The notes beneath the pieces are model-generated. The model saw only the letters and a list, made by a program, of their open reading frames with translations. It had not been told where the DNA came from and did no database searches. Below are positions 8,867 to 17,080 of a stretch of DNA of 64,000 nt, piece after piece. The stretch lies in assembly GCF_000017265.1 (NCBI RefSeq), contig NC_011144.1, forward strand, positions 868,001 to 932,000. Direction: 5' to 3'. The number at the start of each line of letters is the position of its first letter. Position 1 is the first letter of the stretch. The stretch is from Phenylobacterium zucineum HLK1 (GTDB taxonomy: Bacteria; Pseudomonadota; Alphaproteobacteria; Caulobacterales; Caulobacteraceae). A program made the position numbers and the translations under genes.

Positions 8867-8996
8867 CCCCTCCTCCCCCGTCGGGGGAGGGGGACCGCGA
8901 AGCGGTGGAGGGGGCCTAGCCCCATCCGCCGAGCCGCCGGCAAGCCCCCACCACCATGCTGCGCATGGTCCCCCTCCCCCGACGGGGGAGGAGGGG
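8867..8996. repeat. Inverted pair of G/C-rich palindromic repeat elements
   Basis: The first element, 8867-8915, contains the hairpin CTCCCCC-GTC-GGGGGAG followed by GGGACCGCGAAGCGG. Its 49 nt recur identically at 13106-13154. A second element lies in opposite orientation at about 8944-8996, with the same hairpin but a different inner segment around GCGCATGGTCC. The pair fills the gap between the thiolase gene and the convergent DUF3617 gene. It may serve as a bidirectional terminator. Confidence 0.75.
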
Positions 8997-9011
8997 CGGA
9001 CTTGGATCCCG

Positions 9012-9581
9012 TTACCCCGCCGCGTTCATGTTGATGGTCATGCCGCCGGGGAGCTGCATGTCGCCGGGGGCCATGCCGGCTGGGCAGGGGCCTTCCCAGG
9101 CGGCGGTCAGGGTCATCTCGTGGCGGCCGTTCATCTGCGGAGCCTGGGCGCCGGTGGTCTCGGTGACCGCCTTGACCTCGTAGCGGCTGGCGAAGTCGCC
9201 CGTGGCCGTTCCCGAGGTCGTCGCCTTGCCGCCCGAGCCCATGTCGCAGACGCTCTCGAACCGCCAGCCGCCGGCGATCGGCGTCACCACGTTCTTCTCG
9301 CAGCGGTCCTGGTCCACCGTCTGGCCGTAGACCGCCATCCGTCGGTCGGTGGCCTCGTCGAAGCAGATCTTCATCGTCTGGCTCATGCCGGCAGTGGTCA
9401 CCGTCTGGCTCCAGAGGCCGGGCTTGCGGGCCGGCGGCGCGGCGGCGCCGGGGGCGGGCAGGGCGGCCGAGGGCGCCTGGGCGGCGGGCGCCTCGGCGGT
9501 CTCGGTCTTCTTCTGGCAGGCGGCCAGGACGAGCGGGGACAGGGCGGCCAGGGACAGGGACAGGACCAGCGTTCGGCGCAT
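9012..9581 (-). CDS. DUF3617-type lipoprotein
   Basis: A 189-residue exported protein. Residues 1-21 form a signal peptide ending in the lipobox L-V-L-A-A-C, with the lipidated cysteine at 22, followed by a Pro/Ala-rich linker (28-52). The rest fits the DUF3617 pattern: K-P-G-L-W at 53-57, C73 in K-I-C-F-D-E, C94, G-G-W-R-F-E-S-V-C-D (104-113) and a C-terminal beta-rich part. Its function in the periplasm is unknown. ATG 9581 has a strong GGAGGAG site 7 nt upstream. It stands alone, facing the thiolase gene. Confidence 0.85.
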   Translation of the reverse strand: MRRTLVLSLSLAALSPLVLAACQKKTETAEAPAAQAPSAALPAPGAAAPPARKPGLWSQTVTTAGMSQTMKICFDEATDRRMAVYGQTVDQDRCEKNVVTPIAGGWRFESVCDMGSGGKATTSGTATGDFASRYEVKAVTETTGAQAPQMNGRHEMTLTAAWEGPCPAGMAPGDMQLPGGMTINMNAAG

Positions 9582-9667
9582 CTTGCATCTCCTCCGTGGA
9601 GCCCGGACCTTAGTCCGGGAGCCATCCGCCGCGCGAGCGGGTTTCAGCCCCGAAGGAGGAGCACCAC

Positions 9668-9934
9668 ATGGCCGAGCTGCGCGACACCGGCGACCGCTAC
9701 GAGATGGATGAGCAGGGCCACACGTCCTACGCCGACTACCGCCTGAAGGACGGGACCCTCTACATCGACTACGTGTTCGCCCCGCCGCCCCTACGCGGCA
9801 CCGGGGCCTCGGGCCGCCTGATGCAGGCCATCGGCGCCCGCGCCCGCGACGCGGGGGTGAGGATCGTCCCCATCTGCGGCTACGCCGCCGCTTGGCTGAA
9901 TCGCAGCCCGGACTACCGCGACCTGCTGGCCTAG
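9668..9934 (+). CDS. Small GNAT-family N-acetyltransferase-like protein
   Basis: An 88-residue protein of the short GNAT-like family (COG2388 type). [15 protein letters not shown] begins the beta sheet, and [13 protein letters not shown] (residues 40-52) is the acetyl-CoA pyrophosphate-binding loop. [11 protein letters not shown] (about 67-77) is the usual C-terminal strand. The acceptor substrate is unknown for this family. The start follows GAAGGAGGAGCACC, an excellent ribosome-binding site. It is divergent from the DUF3617 gene with a gap under 90 bp. Confidence 0.88.
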   Translation: MAELRDTGDRYEMDEQGHTSYADYRLKDGTLYIDYVFAPPPLRGTGASGRLMQAIGARARDAGVRIVPICGYAAAWLNRSPDYRDLLA

Positions 9935-9951
9935 CCCCCCATCCCGTTCCG

Positions 9952-9969
9952 TTCCCACGCCAGTGGGAA
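9952..9969. terminator. Short hairpin between GNAT gene and uvrB
   Basis: TTCCCAC-GCCA-GTGGGAA forms a perfect 7-bp stem with a 4-nt loop, 18 bp beyond the GNAT stop codon. There is no T-run, so termination is a guess. It could instead be an operator upstream of uvrB. Confidence 0.35.
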
Positions 9970-10073
9970 GGGTGGGAAGGGTGGGCGGCGCCCCCCACCC
10001 TCCTGCCATGCCATGTCAGCAGGCCTGTGCGTTAGGGTGGCGGAGAGACCCTGCAGAGCCTACCTTTCGCCCC

Positions 10074-12317
10074 ATGCCCCGCACAGCAGCCCCGGCCGGC
10101 GTCTCGGACATGTCCGCGGCGTTCGACTACGACGAGAACACCATGCCGCTGCTCTGGAAGCCGCACCGTCCGGAGCGGCCGGAGAAGAGCGAGGGCGGCC
10201 GCCGGTTCAAGCTCGTCTCCGATTACCAGCCGGCCGGCGACCAGCCGCAGGCGATCCGCGAGCTCGTCGAGGGCCTGGAGGGCCGCGAGCACGACCAGGT
10301 CCTGCTCGGTGTCACCGGCTCGGGCAAGACCTTCACCATGGCCAAGGTGATCGAGGAGACGCAGCGCCCGGCGCTGATCCTCGCCCCCAATAAGACCCTC
10401 GCCGCCCAGCTCTATTCCGAGTTCAGGAGCTTCTTCCCCGAGAACGCGGTCGAGTTCTTCGTCTCGTACTACGACTACTACCAGCCCGAGGCCTACGTGC
10501 CCCGGACCGACACCTACATCGAGAAGGACAGCTCGATTAACGAGCAGATCGACCGGATGCGCCACTCGGCCACCCGCGCGATCCTGGAGCGCGACGACGT
10601 CATCGTCGTGGCCTCGGTCTCCTGCATCTACGGCATCGGCTCGGTCGAGACCTACTCGGCCATGACCTTCCAGCTGAAGCCCGGCGACCGGGTGGACGAG
10701 AAGAAGCTGATGGGGGACCTCGTGGCCCTCCAGTACAAGCGCAACGACCAGGCGTTCGAGCGCGGCACGTTCCGCCGCCGCGGCGACACCATCGAGATCT
10801 TCCCGGCCCACTACGAGGATCGCGCCTGGCGCATCAGCCTCTTCGGCGACGAGGTCGAGGCGATCGTCGAGTTCGACCCGCTGACCGGCAAGAAGACCGC
10901 CGAACTGCAGGGCGTGAAGATCTACGCCAACAGCCACTACGTGACGCCCAGGCCGACGCTCCGCCAGGCCATCAACCAGATCAAGGTCGAGCTGAAGGAG
11001 CGTCTCGACTGGCTTGTCGCCAACGGCAAGCTGCTGGAGGCCCAGCGCCTCGAACAGCGCACCACCTTCGACCTGGAGATGATCGAGGCCACCGGCTCCT
11101 GCGCCGGCATCGAGAACTACTCCCGCTACCTCACCGGCCGCCGGCCCGGCGAGCCGCCGCCGACGTTCTTCGAGTACATCCCCGACAACGCCCTGCTGTT
11201 CGTGGACGAGAGCCACCAGACGGTGCCGCAGATCGGCGCCATGTACCGGGGCGACTACCGCCGCAAGTGGACCCTGGCCGAGTTCGGCTTCCGCCTGCCT
11301 TCCTGCATCGACAACCGCCCGCTCAAGTTCGAGGAGTGGGACGCCATGCGGCCGGACACCGTCCACGTCTCGGCCACCCCCGGCCCGTGGGAGATGGAGA
11401 AGACCGGCGGCGTCTTCGCCGAGCAGGTGATCCGCCCCACCGGCCTGATCGACCCGCCGGTGGAGGTGCGCCCGGTCAGCAAGGACGGCTTCTCCCAGGT
11501 GGACGACGTGATCGACGAGGTGCGCCAGACGGCGGCCCGCGGCTACCGCAGCCTGATCACCGTCCTGACCAAGAAGATGGCCGAGGACCTGACGGAGTTC
11601 ATGCACGAGCAGGGCCTGCGGGTCCGCTACATGCACTCCGACGTGGACACCCTGGAGCGCATCGAGATCATCCGCGACCTGCGGCTCGGCGCCTTCGACA
11701 TCCTGGTGGGCATCAACCTGCTGCGCGAGGGCCTCGACATCCCCGAGTGCGGCCTCGTGGCCATCCTCGACGCCGACAAGGAGGGCTTCCTCCGCTCGGA
11801 GACCTCCCTGATCCAGACCATCGGCCGCGCCGCGCGGAACGTGGACGGCCGGGTCATCCTCTACGCCGACAGCGTCACCGGCTCCATGGAACGCGCCATG
11901 GCCGAGACCCAGCGCCGGCGCGAGAAGCAGATGGCCTACAACCTCGAGCACGGCATCACGCCCGAGAGCGTGAAGAGCCAGATCAAGGACATCCTCGCCA
12001 GCCCCTACGAGAAGGACCGCGTCACCGTCCCCGTCGGCGTGGCCGAGGACGGCAAGCCGTTCCTGGGCGACAACTTCAAGACCACCCTGCGCGACCTCGA
12101 GAACCGCATGAAGGAGGCGGCCGCCAACCTCGAATTCGAGGAAGCCGCCCGCCTGCGCGACGAGATCAAGCGCCTCAAGCTCCTCGACCTCGAGTTCGCC
12201 GCCGACGCCCTCGCCGGCGAAGGCGAGAGCGGCGACAAGGAAGCCGTCAAACGCGTGCGCGCCGAAGCGCGCGCCGAAAAGCAGGAACAGTTCAGGAAAG
12301 GGCGAGGCCGGCGGTAG
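10074..12317 (+). CDS. uvrB: UvrB excinuclease ABC subunit B
   Basis: A 747-residue damage-verification helicase of nucleotide excision repair; it acts with UvrA, UvrC and UvrD. The Walker A motif G-V-T-G-S-G-K-T-F is at about 79-87. The DNA-wedging beta-hairpin [12 protein letters not shown] follows at about 130. Helicase motifs include [24 protein letters not shown] and Q-T-I-G-R-A-A-R-N. The C-terminal UVR coiled coil ([19 protein letters not shown]) binds UvrC. ATG 10074 is chosen over the open frame back to 9963; ATG 10110 is an alternative. The N-terminus is about 35 residues longer than in E. coli. No LexA box was found upstream. Confidence 0.97.
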   Translation: MPRTAAPAGVSDMSAAFDYDENTMPLLWKPHRPERPEKSEGGRRFKLVSDYQPAGDQPQAIRELVEGLEGREHDQVLLGVTGSGKTFTMAKVIEETQRPALILAPNKTLAAQLYSEFRSFFPENAVEFFVSYYDYYQPEAYVPRTDTYIEKDSSINEQIDRMRHSATRAILERDDVIVVASVSCIYGIGSVETYSAMTFQLKPGDRVDEKKLMGDLVALQYKRNDQAFERGTFRRRGDTIEIFPAHYEDRAWRISLFGDEVEAIVEFDPLTGKKTAELQGVKIYANSHYVTPRPTLRQAINQIKVELKERLDWLVANGKLLEAQRLEQRTTFDLEMIEATGSCAGIENYSRYLTGRRPGEPPPTFFEYIPDNALLFVDESHQTVPQIGAMYRGDYRRKWTLAEFGFRLPSCIDNRPLKFEEWDAMRPDTVHVSATPGPWEMEKTGGVFAEQVIRPTGLIDPPVEVRPVSKDGFSQVDDVIDEVRQTAARGYRSLITVLTKKMAEDLTEFMHEQGLRVRYMHSDVDTLERIEIIRDLRLGAFDILVGINLLREGLDIPECGLVAILDADKEGFLRSETSLIQTIGRAARNVDGRVILYADSVTGSMERAMAETQRRREKQMAYNLEHGITPESVKSQIKDILASPYEKDRVTVPVGVAEDGKPFLGDNFKTTLRDLENRMKEAAANLEFEEAARLRDEIKRLKLLDLEFAADALAGEGESGDKEAVKRVRAEARAEKQEQFRKGRGRR

Positions 12318-12373
12318 GCGCCAGTCCGCCCCATGGCGGGAGAGGGGACAGGCCACGTCCTGCCCGCCTCCGC

Positions 12374-12389
12374 TGTGACGTTAGTCACA
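12374..12389. promoter_or_regulatory. Perfect CRP/FNR-family palindrome
   Basis: TGTGA-CGTTAG-TCACA matches the canonical 16-bp CRP half-sites exactly. It lies 57 bp after uvrB and about 200 bp before the next ATG, with several TTAAC half-motifs nearby. The window also encodes a Crp/Fnr-family regulator at 14784, but a link between the two is speculative. Confidence 0.45.
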
Positions 12390-12591
12390 CCCCTTAACTA
12401 CACACCGTGGCCACAAATCCCCACCTAGCCCGGTAACAGGCTTAACTGGCGCCGTTCATGCGGCTGACAGGGAACCTGTGCTGTCTCAGGACGTAACTTT
12501 GGGGCAGCAAGGCGAGGAAGGCCTTCCAGCGGACCGTCGTGGGACGCGGGCCCTCCCGAGACCTTGGGTTGGGGATTTGAGGTACTTGAGA

Positions 12592-12885
12592 ATGTCACCG
12601 TCTCTCAGCGTGGTCGCCGACAACGACCTGAAAGTCAGTCCCAGCGTTCCGAAGGCCGAGACCGTCGCCCAGCGCGTGCGGCGCCTCCAGCAGGAGGCCA
12701 AGCAGCTCGCCAAGGACCACATCAAGGCGCTGTCCGCCCAGCTCGTCGAGGTGGAGCAGATGGCCGCCGAGATCGCCGAGGGCGGCGAGGCCTACCCGCC
12801 CGGCGTACGCGACCTGGCCCGCCGCCTGGTCGAGGACATGGACAGCCGCGTCCAGACCCTGGAAGCGATCGTCGCCCGGACCTGA
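12592..12885 (+). CDS. Hypothetical helical protein (97 aa)
   Basis: I do not recognise a function. The protein is 97 residues and mostly helical. Residues about 24-60 (V-A-Q-R-V-R-R-L-Q-Q-E-A-K-Q-L-A-K-D-H-I) look like an amphipathic coiled-coil segment, followed by V-E-Q-M-A-A-E-I-A-E-G and a C-terminal helix with the pattern D-L-A-R-R-L-V-E-D. No signal or membrane segment is seen. The open frame extends upstream to 12478, but those codons are G/R-rich and atypical, and ATG 12592 sits after TTGAGA. The 274-bp upstream gap holds a CRP-type palindrome at 12374. Confidence 0.7.
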   Translation: MSPSLSVVADNDLKVSPSVPKAETVAQRVRRLQQEAKQLAKDHIKALSAQLVEVEQMAAEIAEGGEAYPPGVRDLARRLVEDMDSRVQTLEAIVART

Positions 12886-13411
12886 GCCCGGGCGGGGGTC
12901 CTTTCAAGACCCCAGTCATACCGGCCGCGAGGGGGCCGGTGGCGGGGCGGGGACATCCCGGGCGTTATGGCCCCTCCGTGCGAGGAGGCCGCCGGACGCA
13001 GCCGGCCGTTAACTGCGCTCCTCAAGCTTACCGACATCGCCGCTCCATCCGCCGCGCGCCCGTTCGTGTGTGAGCCGCCGTGCGCGTGAGCCGCCGCGCG
13101 CGCCGCCCCTCCTCCCCCGTCGGGGGAGGGGGACCGCGAAGCGGTGGAGGGGGCTTGCCCCATCCGCTGCGCCCGCCGGCCAGCCCCGCCCCCGTGCCCC
13201 GCCCCCGTGCCTCGCCCGGTGCCCCGCCGGGGAGGGGCCGCGAGAAATTTGGCGCGCACGACGCCTCGTGGTATTCAGAACAAAACCGGTACGGCGGCTC
13301 TTTTCCATTGTGGATCAATCGCCTCGGCCCCCGCGCGATGCGCGCGAAAGGGGTTGAGACGTCGCCGGGCGCTGCACCATTCTGGCGCCCGGATTGAGGG
13401 GGGAGACGCGG
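12886..13411. other. 526-bp stretch without a recognisable gene
   Basis: The start holds a weak hairpin, GGGGTC-N7-GACCCC at 12895-12913, just after the 97-aa gene; it may be a terminator. A dispersed repeat occupies 13106-13154 and its tail. A more AT-rich patch at about 13270-13320 probably contains the promoter for the cyclophilin gene. Open frames here are G/R/P-rich on both strands and look like GC-driven shadows. I see no structured RNA. Confidence 0.6.
13106..13154. repeat. Dispersed palindromic repeat, identical copy of 8867-8915
   Basis: All 49 nt match the copy at 8867-8915, including the CTCCCCC-GTC-GGGGGAG hairpin. The similarity continues more loosely to about 13182 through the shared GCCCCATCCGC. 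The identity over 4 kb distance in unrelated intergenic regions indicates a family of dispersed elements. Confidence 0.85.
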
Positions 13412-14209
13412 ATGCTTCGGACGCTGGGCGTGGCGATCGCGGCGGTGGGACTGATGGGCGCGGGCGACTGGCGCGACCTCGACCCCGAGACTGCGCTGGT
13501 CATCGAGACCACCAAGGGGCGGGTCGTGGTGGAGATGGCCCCCGCCATGGCGCCCCAGGCGGTGGCGCGAGTGAAGACCCTGGCGCGCGAGGGCGTCTAC
13601 GACGGCCTGCAGTTCCACCGGGTGATCGACGGCTTCGTCGCCCAGACCGGCAACCCGAACAACCGCGACGGCGGGACCTCGGCCCATCCCGACCTGCCGC
13701 CGGAGTTCCAGTTCCGCATTCCCGCCGAGGCCGCCACGATCGTGGTCGAGCGCAGCGACGGGATCGAGGGCCTCGTGGGCGCCGTCCCCTTCGCCGGCGT
13801 GCGGCTGCCGGACGGGCGGATCCGCGGCTGGGGCGCCTACTGCCCGGGCGTGGCCGGCATGGGCCGGCAGGCCGATCCCGGGACCGCCAACTCCGAGATC
13901 TTCTTCATGCGCGCCCCGGCCCGGCGGCTGGACCACGAATACACGGTCTGGGGCCGGGTGGTGCAGGGCCAGGAGGCGGTGCTGACGGTCGCCGTTGGCG
14001 AGCCGCCGAAGGTCCCCGACCTGATGCTGAAGGTGCGCGTCGCCGCCGACCTGCCGCCGGCCGAGCGGCCGAGGCTGCAGGCGCTGGACCCGGCCGGCCC
14101 CGCCTTCGCCGCGCGCCTGGCGGCCCTGAAGCGGGAGAAGGGCGCGGCGTTCACCGTCTGCGACGTGGACGTCCCGATCCGGGAGGCGCCGGCGCCTGCG
14201 GCGCCCTGA
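13412..14209 (+). CDS. Exported cyclophilin-type peptidyl-prolyl cis-trans isomerase
   Basis: A 265-residue protein with a probable N-terminal signal peptide (1-18, L-G-V-A-I-A-A-V-G-L-M-G-A). A cyclophilin domain spans about 28-200. F-H-R-V-I-D-G-F-V-A-Q-T-G-N-P at 68-82 contains the catalytic arginine and glutamine region, and N-S-E-I-F-F-M later matches the N-S-Q-F-F-I strand. An insertion with E-G-L-V-G-A-V-P-F-A-G-V follows the first half, as in periplasmic cyclophilins with enlarged loops. The role is presumably folding of exported proteins. ATG 13412 has GGGGGGAG 8 nt upstream; the in-frame ATG 18 bp earlier has no such site. Confidence 0.92.
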   Translation: MLRTLGVAIAAVGLMGAGDWRDLDPETALVIETTKGRVVVEMAPAMAPQAVARVKTLAREGVYDGLQFHRVIDGFVAQTGNPNNRDGGTSAHPDLPPEFQFRIPAEAATIVVERSDGIEGLVGAVPFAGVRLPDGRIRGWGAYCPGVAGMGRQADPGTANSEIFFMRAPARRLDHEYTVWGRVVQGQEAVLTVAVGEPPKVPDLMLKVRVAADLPPAERPRLQALDPAGPAFAARLAALKREKGAAFTVCDVDVPIREAPAPAAP

Positions 14210-14289
14210 CGCGGGCCTGCGACCTTCCGTCCTGTTGTTGCGGCGCAGCAATCCCCATACCGGGCGCTCAGGTTTCCGGAGCGTCGGCG

Positions 14290-14463
14290 TTGAAGTTCGA
14301 AGTCGTGGAAAGCGCCGGCGAGTGGATCGTCCGCCGCGAGGGCGAGGAGATCGCCCGCTTCGCCGGCCAGGACGAGGCCCTGAGCCACGTGGCCGACCGC
14401 CTGCGCGAGGCCGACCCCGCCGAGGGCGCCTCCCTTGCCATGCGCTACCAGCGGCGCGCCTAA
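14290..14463 (+). CDS. Small DUF2188-like hypothetical protein (57 aa, TTG start)
   Basis: Reads LKFEVVESAGEWIVRREGEE and ends R-Y-Q-R-R-A. The E-W-I-V-R-R-E-G-E-E-I-A-R-F-A-G-Q-D-E-A-L-S-H-V-A-D-R-L pattern resembles small beta-beta-alpha proteins of the DUF2188 type, whose function is unknown. A much longer open frame surrounds it, but only this part has normal protein composition. TTG 14290 with GGAG 8 nt upstream is the only sensible start. It follows the cyclophilin gene by 80 bp and may be in its transcript. Confidence 0.6.
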   Translation: MKFEVVESAGEWIVRREGEEIARFAGQDEALSHVADRLREADPAEGASLAMRYQRRA

Positions 14464-14486
14464 GCCGATCCCGCCACGCACCCCGT

Positions 14487-14505
14487 CCTCCCCCAATGGG
14501 GGAGG
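14487..14505. terminator. Palindrome between convergent small genes
   Basis: CCTCCCCC-AAT-GGGGGAGG is a perfect 8-bp stem with a 3-nt loop, placed between the ends of two convergent genes (14463 and 14521). It looks like a shortened relative of the repeat at 8867 and probably terminates both transcripts. No T-run is present. Confidence 0.55.
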
Positions 14506-14520
14506 AGGCGGGAGAAGCGC

Positions 14521-14700
14521 CTAGGCCTGCCGCACCTGGCCGCGGGCCTGCGCGGCGGCGGCCATGAGACGGCGGGCGGATTCCTCGGCGGCATCGGGCG
14601 TCATGGAGAGCGCCACGGCCTTGGGACCGAGGATCACCACCTCGCCCTCCACCGGAACGGCCGTCATCGGTTCGCTGTAGGCTGACTTGGATTCATGCAT
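14521..14700 (-). CDS. Small hypothetical protein (59 aa)
   Basis: A 59-residue product starting MHESKSAYSEPMTAVPVEGE. It continues with V-V-I-L-G-P-K-A-V-A-L-S-M-T-P-D-A-A-E-E-S-A-R-R-L-M-A-A-A, a short beta hairpin followed by an amphipathic helix. Small proteins with the pattern V-E-G-E-V-V-x-L-G-P-x-A-V-A-L-x-x-x-P-x-A-A-E-x-S-A-R-R-L occur in this bacterial group, with no known role. It is too short for common ORF cut-offs. It lies divergent from the Crp/Fnr gene, sharing an 83-bp intergenic region. Confidence 0.55.
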   Translation of the reverse strand: MHESKSAYSEPMTAVPVEGEVVILGPKAVALSMTPDAAEESARRLMAAAAQARGQVRQA

Positions 14701-14783
14701 CTCGTGGACCTGCCCGGCACAACCGGGCGACGGGGCAGGCTGTTCCCCGGTGAACGCCGCTCGCCGCAGGGCGTTGTGGTCGG

Positions 14784-15476
14784 GTGAGCCGCATCAACCA
14801 CTTCCTGGACAGCCTCGACGCGCGCGACCTGGCCGCCATCGAACCGGCCCTGGAGCGCCTGTCGCTGCGCCAGAACGACGTGCTGACCGAGCCGGACCAG
14901 CCGGTGTCGCACGTCTACCTGCCGATCGACTGCATCCTCTCGGTCGTGGTGCTGATGCGCGACGGCGGCCAGGTGGAGAGCCGCACGCTGGGCCGGGAGG
15001 GCGGCTACGGCCTCCTGCACAGCCTCGGCTCGCGGATCGCCTTCGAGCGGATGATCGTGCAGGTGAGCGGCGACTGCTGGCGCGTGCCCACCGCGACGCT
15101 GCAGGCGGCGGCCGCGAACAGCCCGGCACTCACCCGGGCCATCGTCCAGCACGGGCAGGCCAGCCTGCTGCAGGCGGCGCGCTCGACGGCCTGCAACGCC
15201 CTGCACCCGGCCGAGAAGCGGCTGTGCCGGTGGCTGCTGCTGACCCAGGACCGGCTGGATTCCGACGTCCTGCCGCTGACCCAGGAGCACCTGGCGATCA
15301 TGCTGGGCGTGCAGCGCACCACGGTGACGGGCGTGGCCATGCAGCTCCAGGCCCGCGGCGTCATCTCGTACTCGCGGGGGCGCATCCGCGTCCTCGACCG
15401 GGAGGGGATCGAGGCCTGCGCCTGCGAGTGCTACGGCGCCATCCAGGAGACCACCCGCCGGATCCTGCAGGGCTGA
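14784..15476 (+). CDS. Crp/Fnr-family transcriptional regulator
   Basis: A 230-residue regulator. Residues about 15-120 fit the cyclic-nucleotide-binding jelly roll fold (L-P-I-D-C-I-L-S-V-V-V near 47, G-R-E-G-G-Y-G-L near 71). The C-terminal winged helix (about 160-216) has L-T-Q-E-H-L-A-I-M-L-G-V-Q-R-T-T-V-T as recognition helix-turn-helix. There is no FNR-type iron-sulfur cysteine set at the N-terminus, so oxygen sensing by a cluster is unlikely. The ligand is unknown. The subgroup (P-I-D-C-I-x-S family) is common in Caulobacter and rhizobia. It starts with GTG and precedes a symporter gene by 67 bp in the same direction. Confidence 0.9.
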   Translation: MSRINHFLDSLDARDLAAIEPALERLSLRQNDVLTEPDQPVSHVYLPIDCILSVVVLMRDGGQVESRTLGREGGYGLLHSLGSRIAFERMIVQVSGDCWRVPTATLQAAAANSPALTRAIVQHGQASLLQAARSTACNALHPAEKRLCRWLLLTQDRLDSDVLPLTQEHLAIMLGVQRTTVTGVAMQLQARGVISYSRGRIRVLDREGIEACACECYGAIQETTRRILQG

Positions 15477-15543
15477 GCCCGGCTCGGCTCTTGCGGCGCA
15501 GGCCCGTTGCGGGCCAGATCGCGCCTCTTCCGGAGGGCTGTGG

Positions 15544-16806
15544 TTGCGCATCTTCAAATCCCTGAGCGTCCGCGTGCTGATCGGCCTCGTCCTGGGACTG
15601 GCGATCGGCGCGGCGGGCGCGGCGTACGGCGGGGCGGGCGTGGCCCGGGTCATCGAGTCGGTCGAGGCGTTCGGCGGGCTGTGGCTGAACGCCCTGCGGA
15701 TGACCGTCATCCCGCTGATCTTCGCCGTCCTGGTCACCGGCATCGCCCAGGTCTCCGACGCGGCGGCCACGGGCAAGCTCGCCGCCCGCGCCGTGGGCTG
15801 GTTCGCCGGCCTCTTGCTGCTCGCCTGCGCCTTCAGCCTGGTGTTCGTTCACGGCGTCCTGGCGCTCTGGCCGGTCAGCGCCGAGGGCGCGGCGGCCCTG
15901 CGCGCCGGCGCCCAGGCCGTGCCCGCCGAGGCGGCGACGCCGGACTTCGTCGCCTGGGTGAAGAGCCTTGCGCCCTCCAACCCGGTGAAGGCCGCCGCCG
16001 AGGACGCCGTCCTGCCGCTGGTGGTGTTCGCCATCTTCACCGGATTTGCGCTCACCCGCCTGCCTGCCGAGCGCGGCCGCACCGTGATCGAGGTGTTCCA
16101 GACGCTCGGCGAGGCGATGATCATCATCGTGCGCTGGGTGCTGTGGGCCGGGCCGGTCGGCGTCTTCTGCCTGGCGCTGGGCGTGGGCCTGCGGGCCGGC
16201 GTCGGCGCGGCCGGCGTGCTCGGCCACTACATCGCCGTGGCCTCCCTGGCCGGGGCGGGGATCAGCGTCGTGGCCTACATCCTGGCGGTGACCATCGGGC
16301 GGGTGCCGCTGGGCCGCTGGGCGCGGGCGACGGGGCCGGTGCTGGCCACCGCCTTCGCCACCCAGTCCTCGCTGGCCTGCCTGCCGGCGATGATCGAACG
16401 GACCCGCGACGACCTGGGCGTGCCCCAGCGGATCGCCGGCCTCGTCCTGCCGCTGGCGGTGGCGGTGTTCCGCTTCACGAGCCCGGTGGTGAACCTGGCC
16501 GTGGCGATCTTCGTGGCCCACGTCTACGGCATCCAGCCCTCGGCCCTGCAGTACGCCGGGGCGGTACTGGTGGCCCTGGCGGTCAGCGTCGGCTCGGTCG
16601 GCCTGCCGGGGCAGGTCTCGTTCATCATCAGCGTGGCGCCGATCTGCCTGGCGCTGGGCCTGCCGATCGAACTGCTGCCGATCCTGCTGGCGGTGGAGGT
16701 CGTGCCCGACATCTTCCGCACCGTCGGCAACGTCACCGGCGACATGGCGGTGACCGCCATCCTCGCCCGCAACGAGGAGAAGCCGCCCGAGCCCGAGGGC
16801 GCCTAG
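15544..16806 (+). CDS. Dicarboxylate/amino acid:cation symporter (DAACS family)
   Basis: A 420-residue inner-membrane secondary transporter of the GltP/DctA/SstT superfamily. It has about eight hydrophobic helices. The M-T-V-I-P-L-I-F-A-V-L-V-T-G-I motif (near 57) and the helix with F-A-T-Q-S-S-L-A-C-L-P form the re-entrant substrate-binding loop (serine-rich motif). The G-L-P-G-Q-V-S-F-I region follows. The substrate is probably a C4-dicarboxylate or acidic/neutral amino acid coupled to H+ or Na+. TTG 15544 has GGAGGG 6 nt upstream. It ends overlapping the convergent DUF1294 gene. Confidence 0.92.
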   Translation: MRIFKSLSVRVLIGLVLGLAIGAAGAAYGGAGVARVIESVEAFGGLWLNALRMTVIPLIFAVLVTGIAQVSDAAATGKLAARAVGWFAGLLLLACAFSLVFVHGVLALWPVSAEGAAALRAGAQAVPAEAATPDFVAWVKSLAPSNPVKAAAEDAVLPLVVFAIFTGFALTRLPAERGRTVIEVFQTLGEAMIIIVRWVLWAGPVGVFCLALGVGLRAGVGAAGVLGHYIAVASLAGAGISVVAYILAVTIGRVPLGRWARATGPVLATAFATQSSLACLPAMIERTRDDLGVPQRIAGLVLPLAVAVFRFTSPVVNLAVAIFVAHVYGIQPSALQYAGAVLVALAVSVGSVGLPGQVSFIISVAPICLALGLPIELLPILLAVEVVPDIFRTVGNVTGDMAVTAILARNEEKPPEPEGA

Positions 16807-17063
16807 CCCGCGACGGCGATCCAGAGCGCCGCGGCGGCCTGGGCCGCGGCCACCGACCACAGGAGGCTGCGGAACGGCTCCTTGCGGGTCTTGTGGCGCA
16901 GGATCTGCTGGGCCGCGATCGCGCCGGGCGAGCCGCCGATGGCGGCCAGCAGCAGCAGGGTCGTCTCGGGCGTGCGCCGCTCGCCGCGCACCGCGGCGCG
17001 CTTGTCGGCGGCGAAGGCGGCGAAGGCGGCCAGGCTGGCCCCGGCGATCCAGGCGAGAAGCAT
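16803..17063 (-). CDS. DUF1294 small membrane protein
   Basis: An 86-residue protein with an N-terminal hydrophobic segment (2-20), a basic loop A-D-K-R-A-A-V-R-G-E-R-R-T-P-E, a second hydrophobic segment (33-45, L-L-L-L-A-A-I-G-G-S-P-G-A) and a third near the C-terminus. The D-K-x-x-A-x-x-x-x-x-R-x-P-E and G-G-S-P-G-A-x-x-A-Q-x-x-x-R-H-K-T-x-K pattern is the DUF1294 hallmark. Function is unknown. It is 18 bp downstream of the secreted 206-aa gene on the same strand, so likely co-transcribed, and overlaps the symporter gene by 4 bp at the 3' end. Confidence 0.85.
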   Translation of the reverse strand: MLLAWIAGASLAAFAAFAADKRAAVRGERRTPETTLLLLAAIGGSPGAIAAQQILRHKTRKEPFRSLLWSVAAAQAAAALWIAVAG

Positions 17064-17080
17064 GGTGCGGGGCCGCCGGC

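Noticed and set aside
9935..10110. SOS (LexA) operator before uvrB
   Set aside because: Alphaproteobacterial boxes are GTTC-N7-GTTC. The GTTC copies at 9946 and 9951 are one base apart, so no box is present.
10032..12356. 774-codon minus-strand frame opposite uvrB
   Set aside because: uvrB on the plus strand is unambiguous; the antisense product is rich in G/A/L/D/H without any domain pattern.
12394..12446. CtrA binding sites from TTAAC half-motifs
   Set aside because: Two TTAAC copies are 48 bp apart rather than in the TTAA-N7-TTAA arrangement.
13144..14289. Long plus-strand frame upstream of the 57-aa gene
   Set aside because: It overlaps the cyclophilin gene in another frame and is made of R/G/P-rich shadow residues; only the last 57 codons look like a protein.
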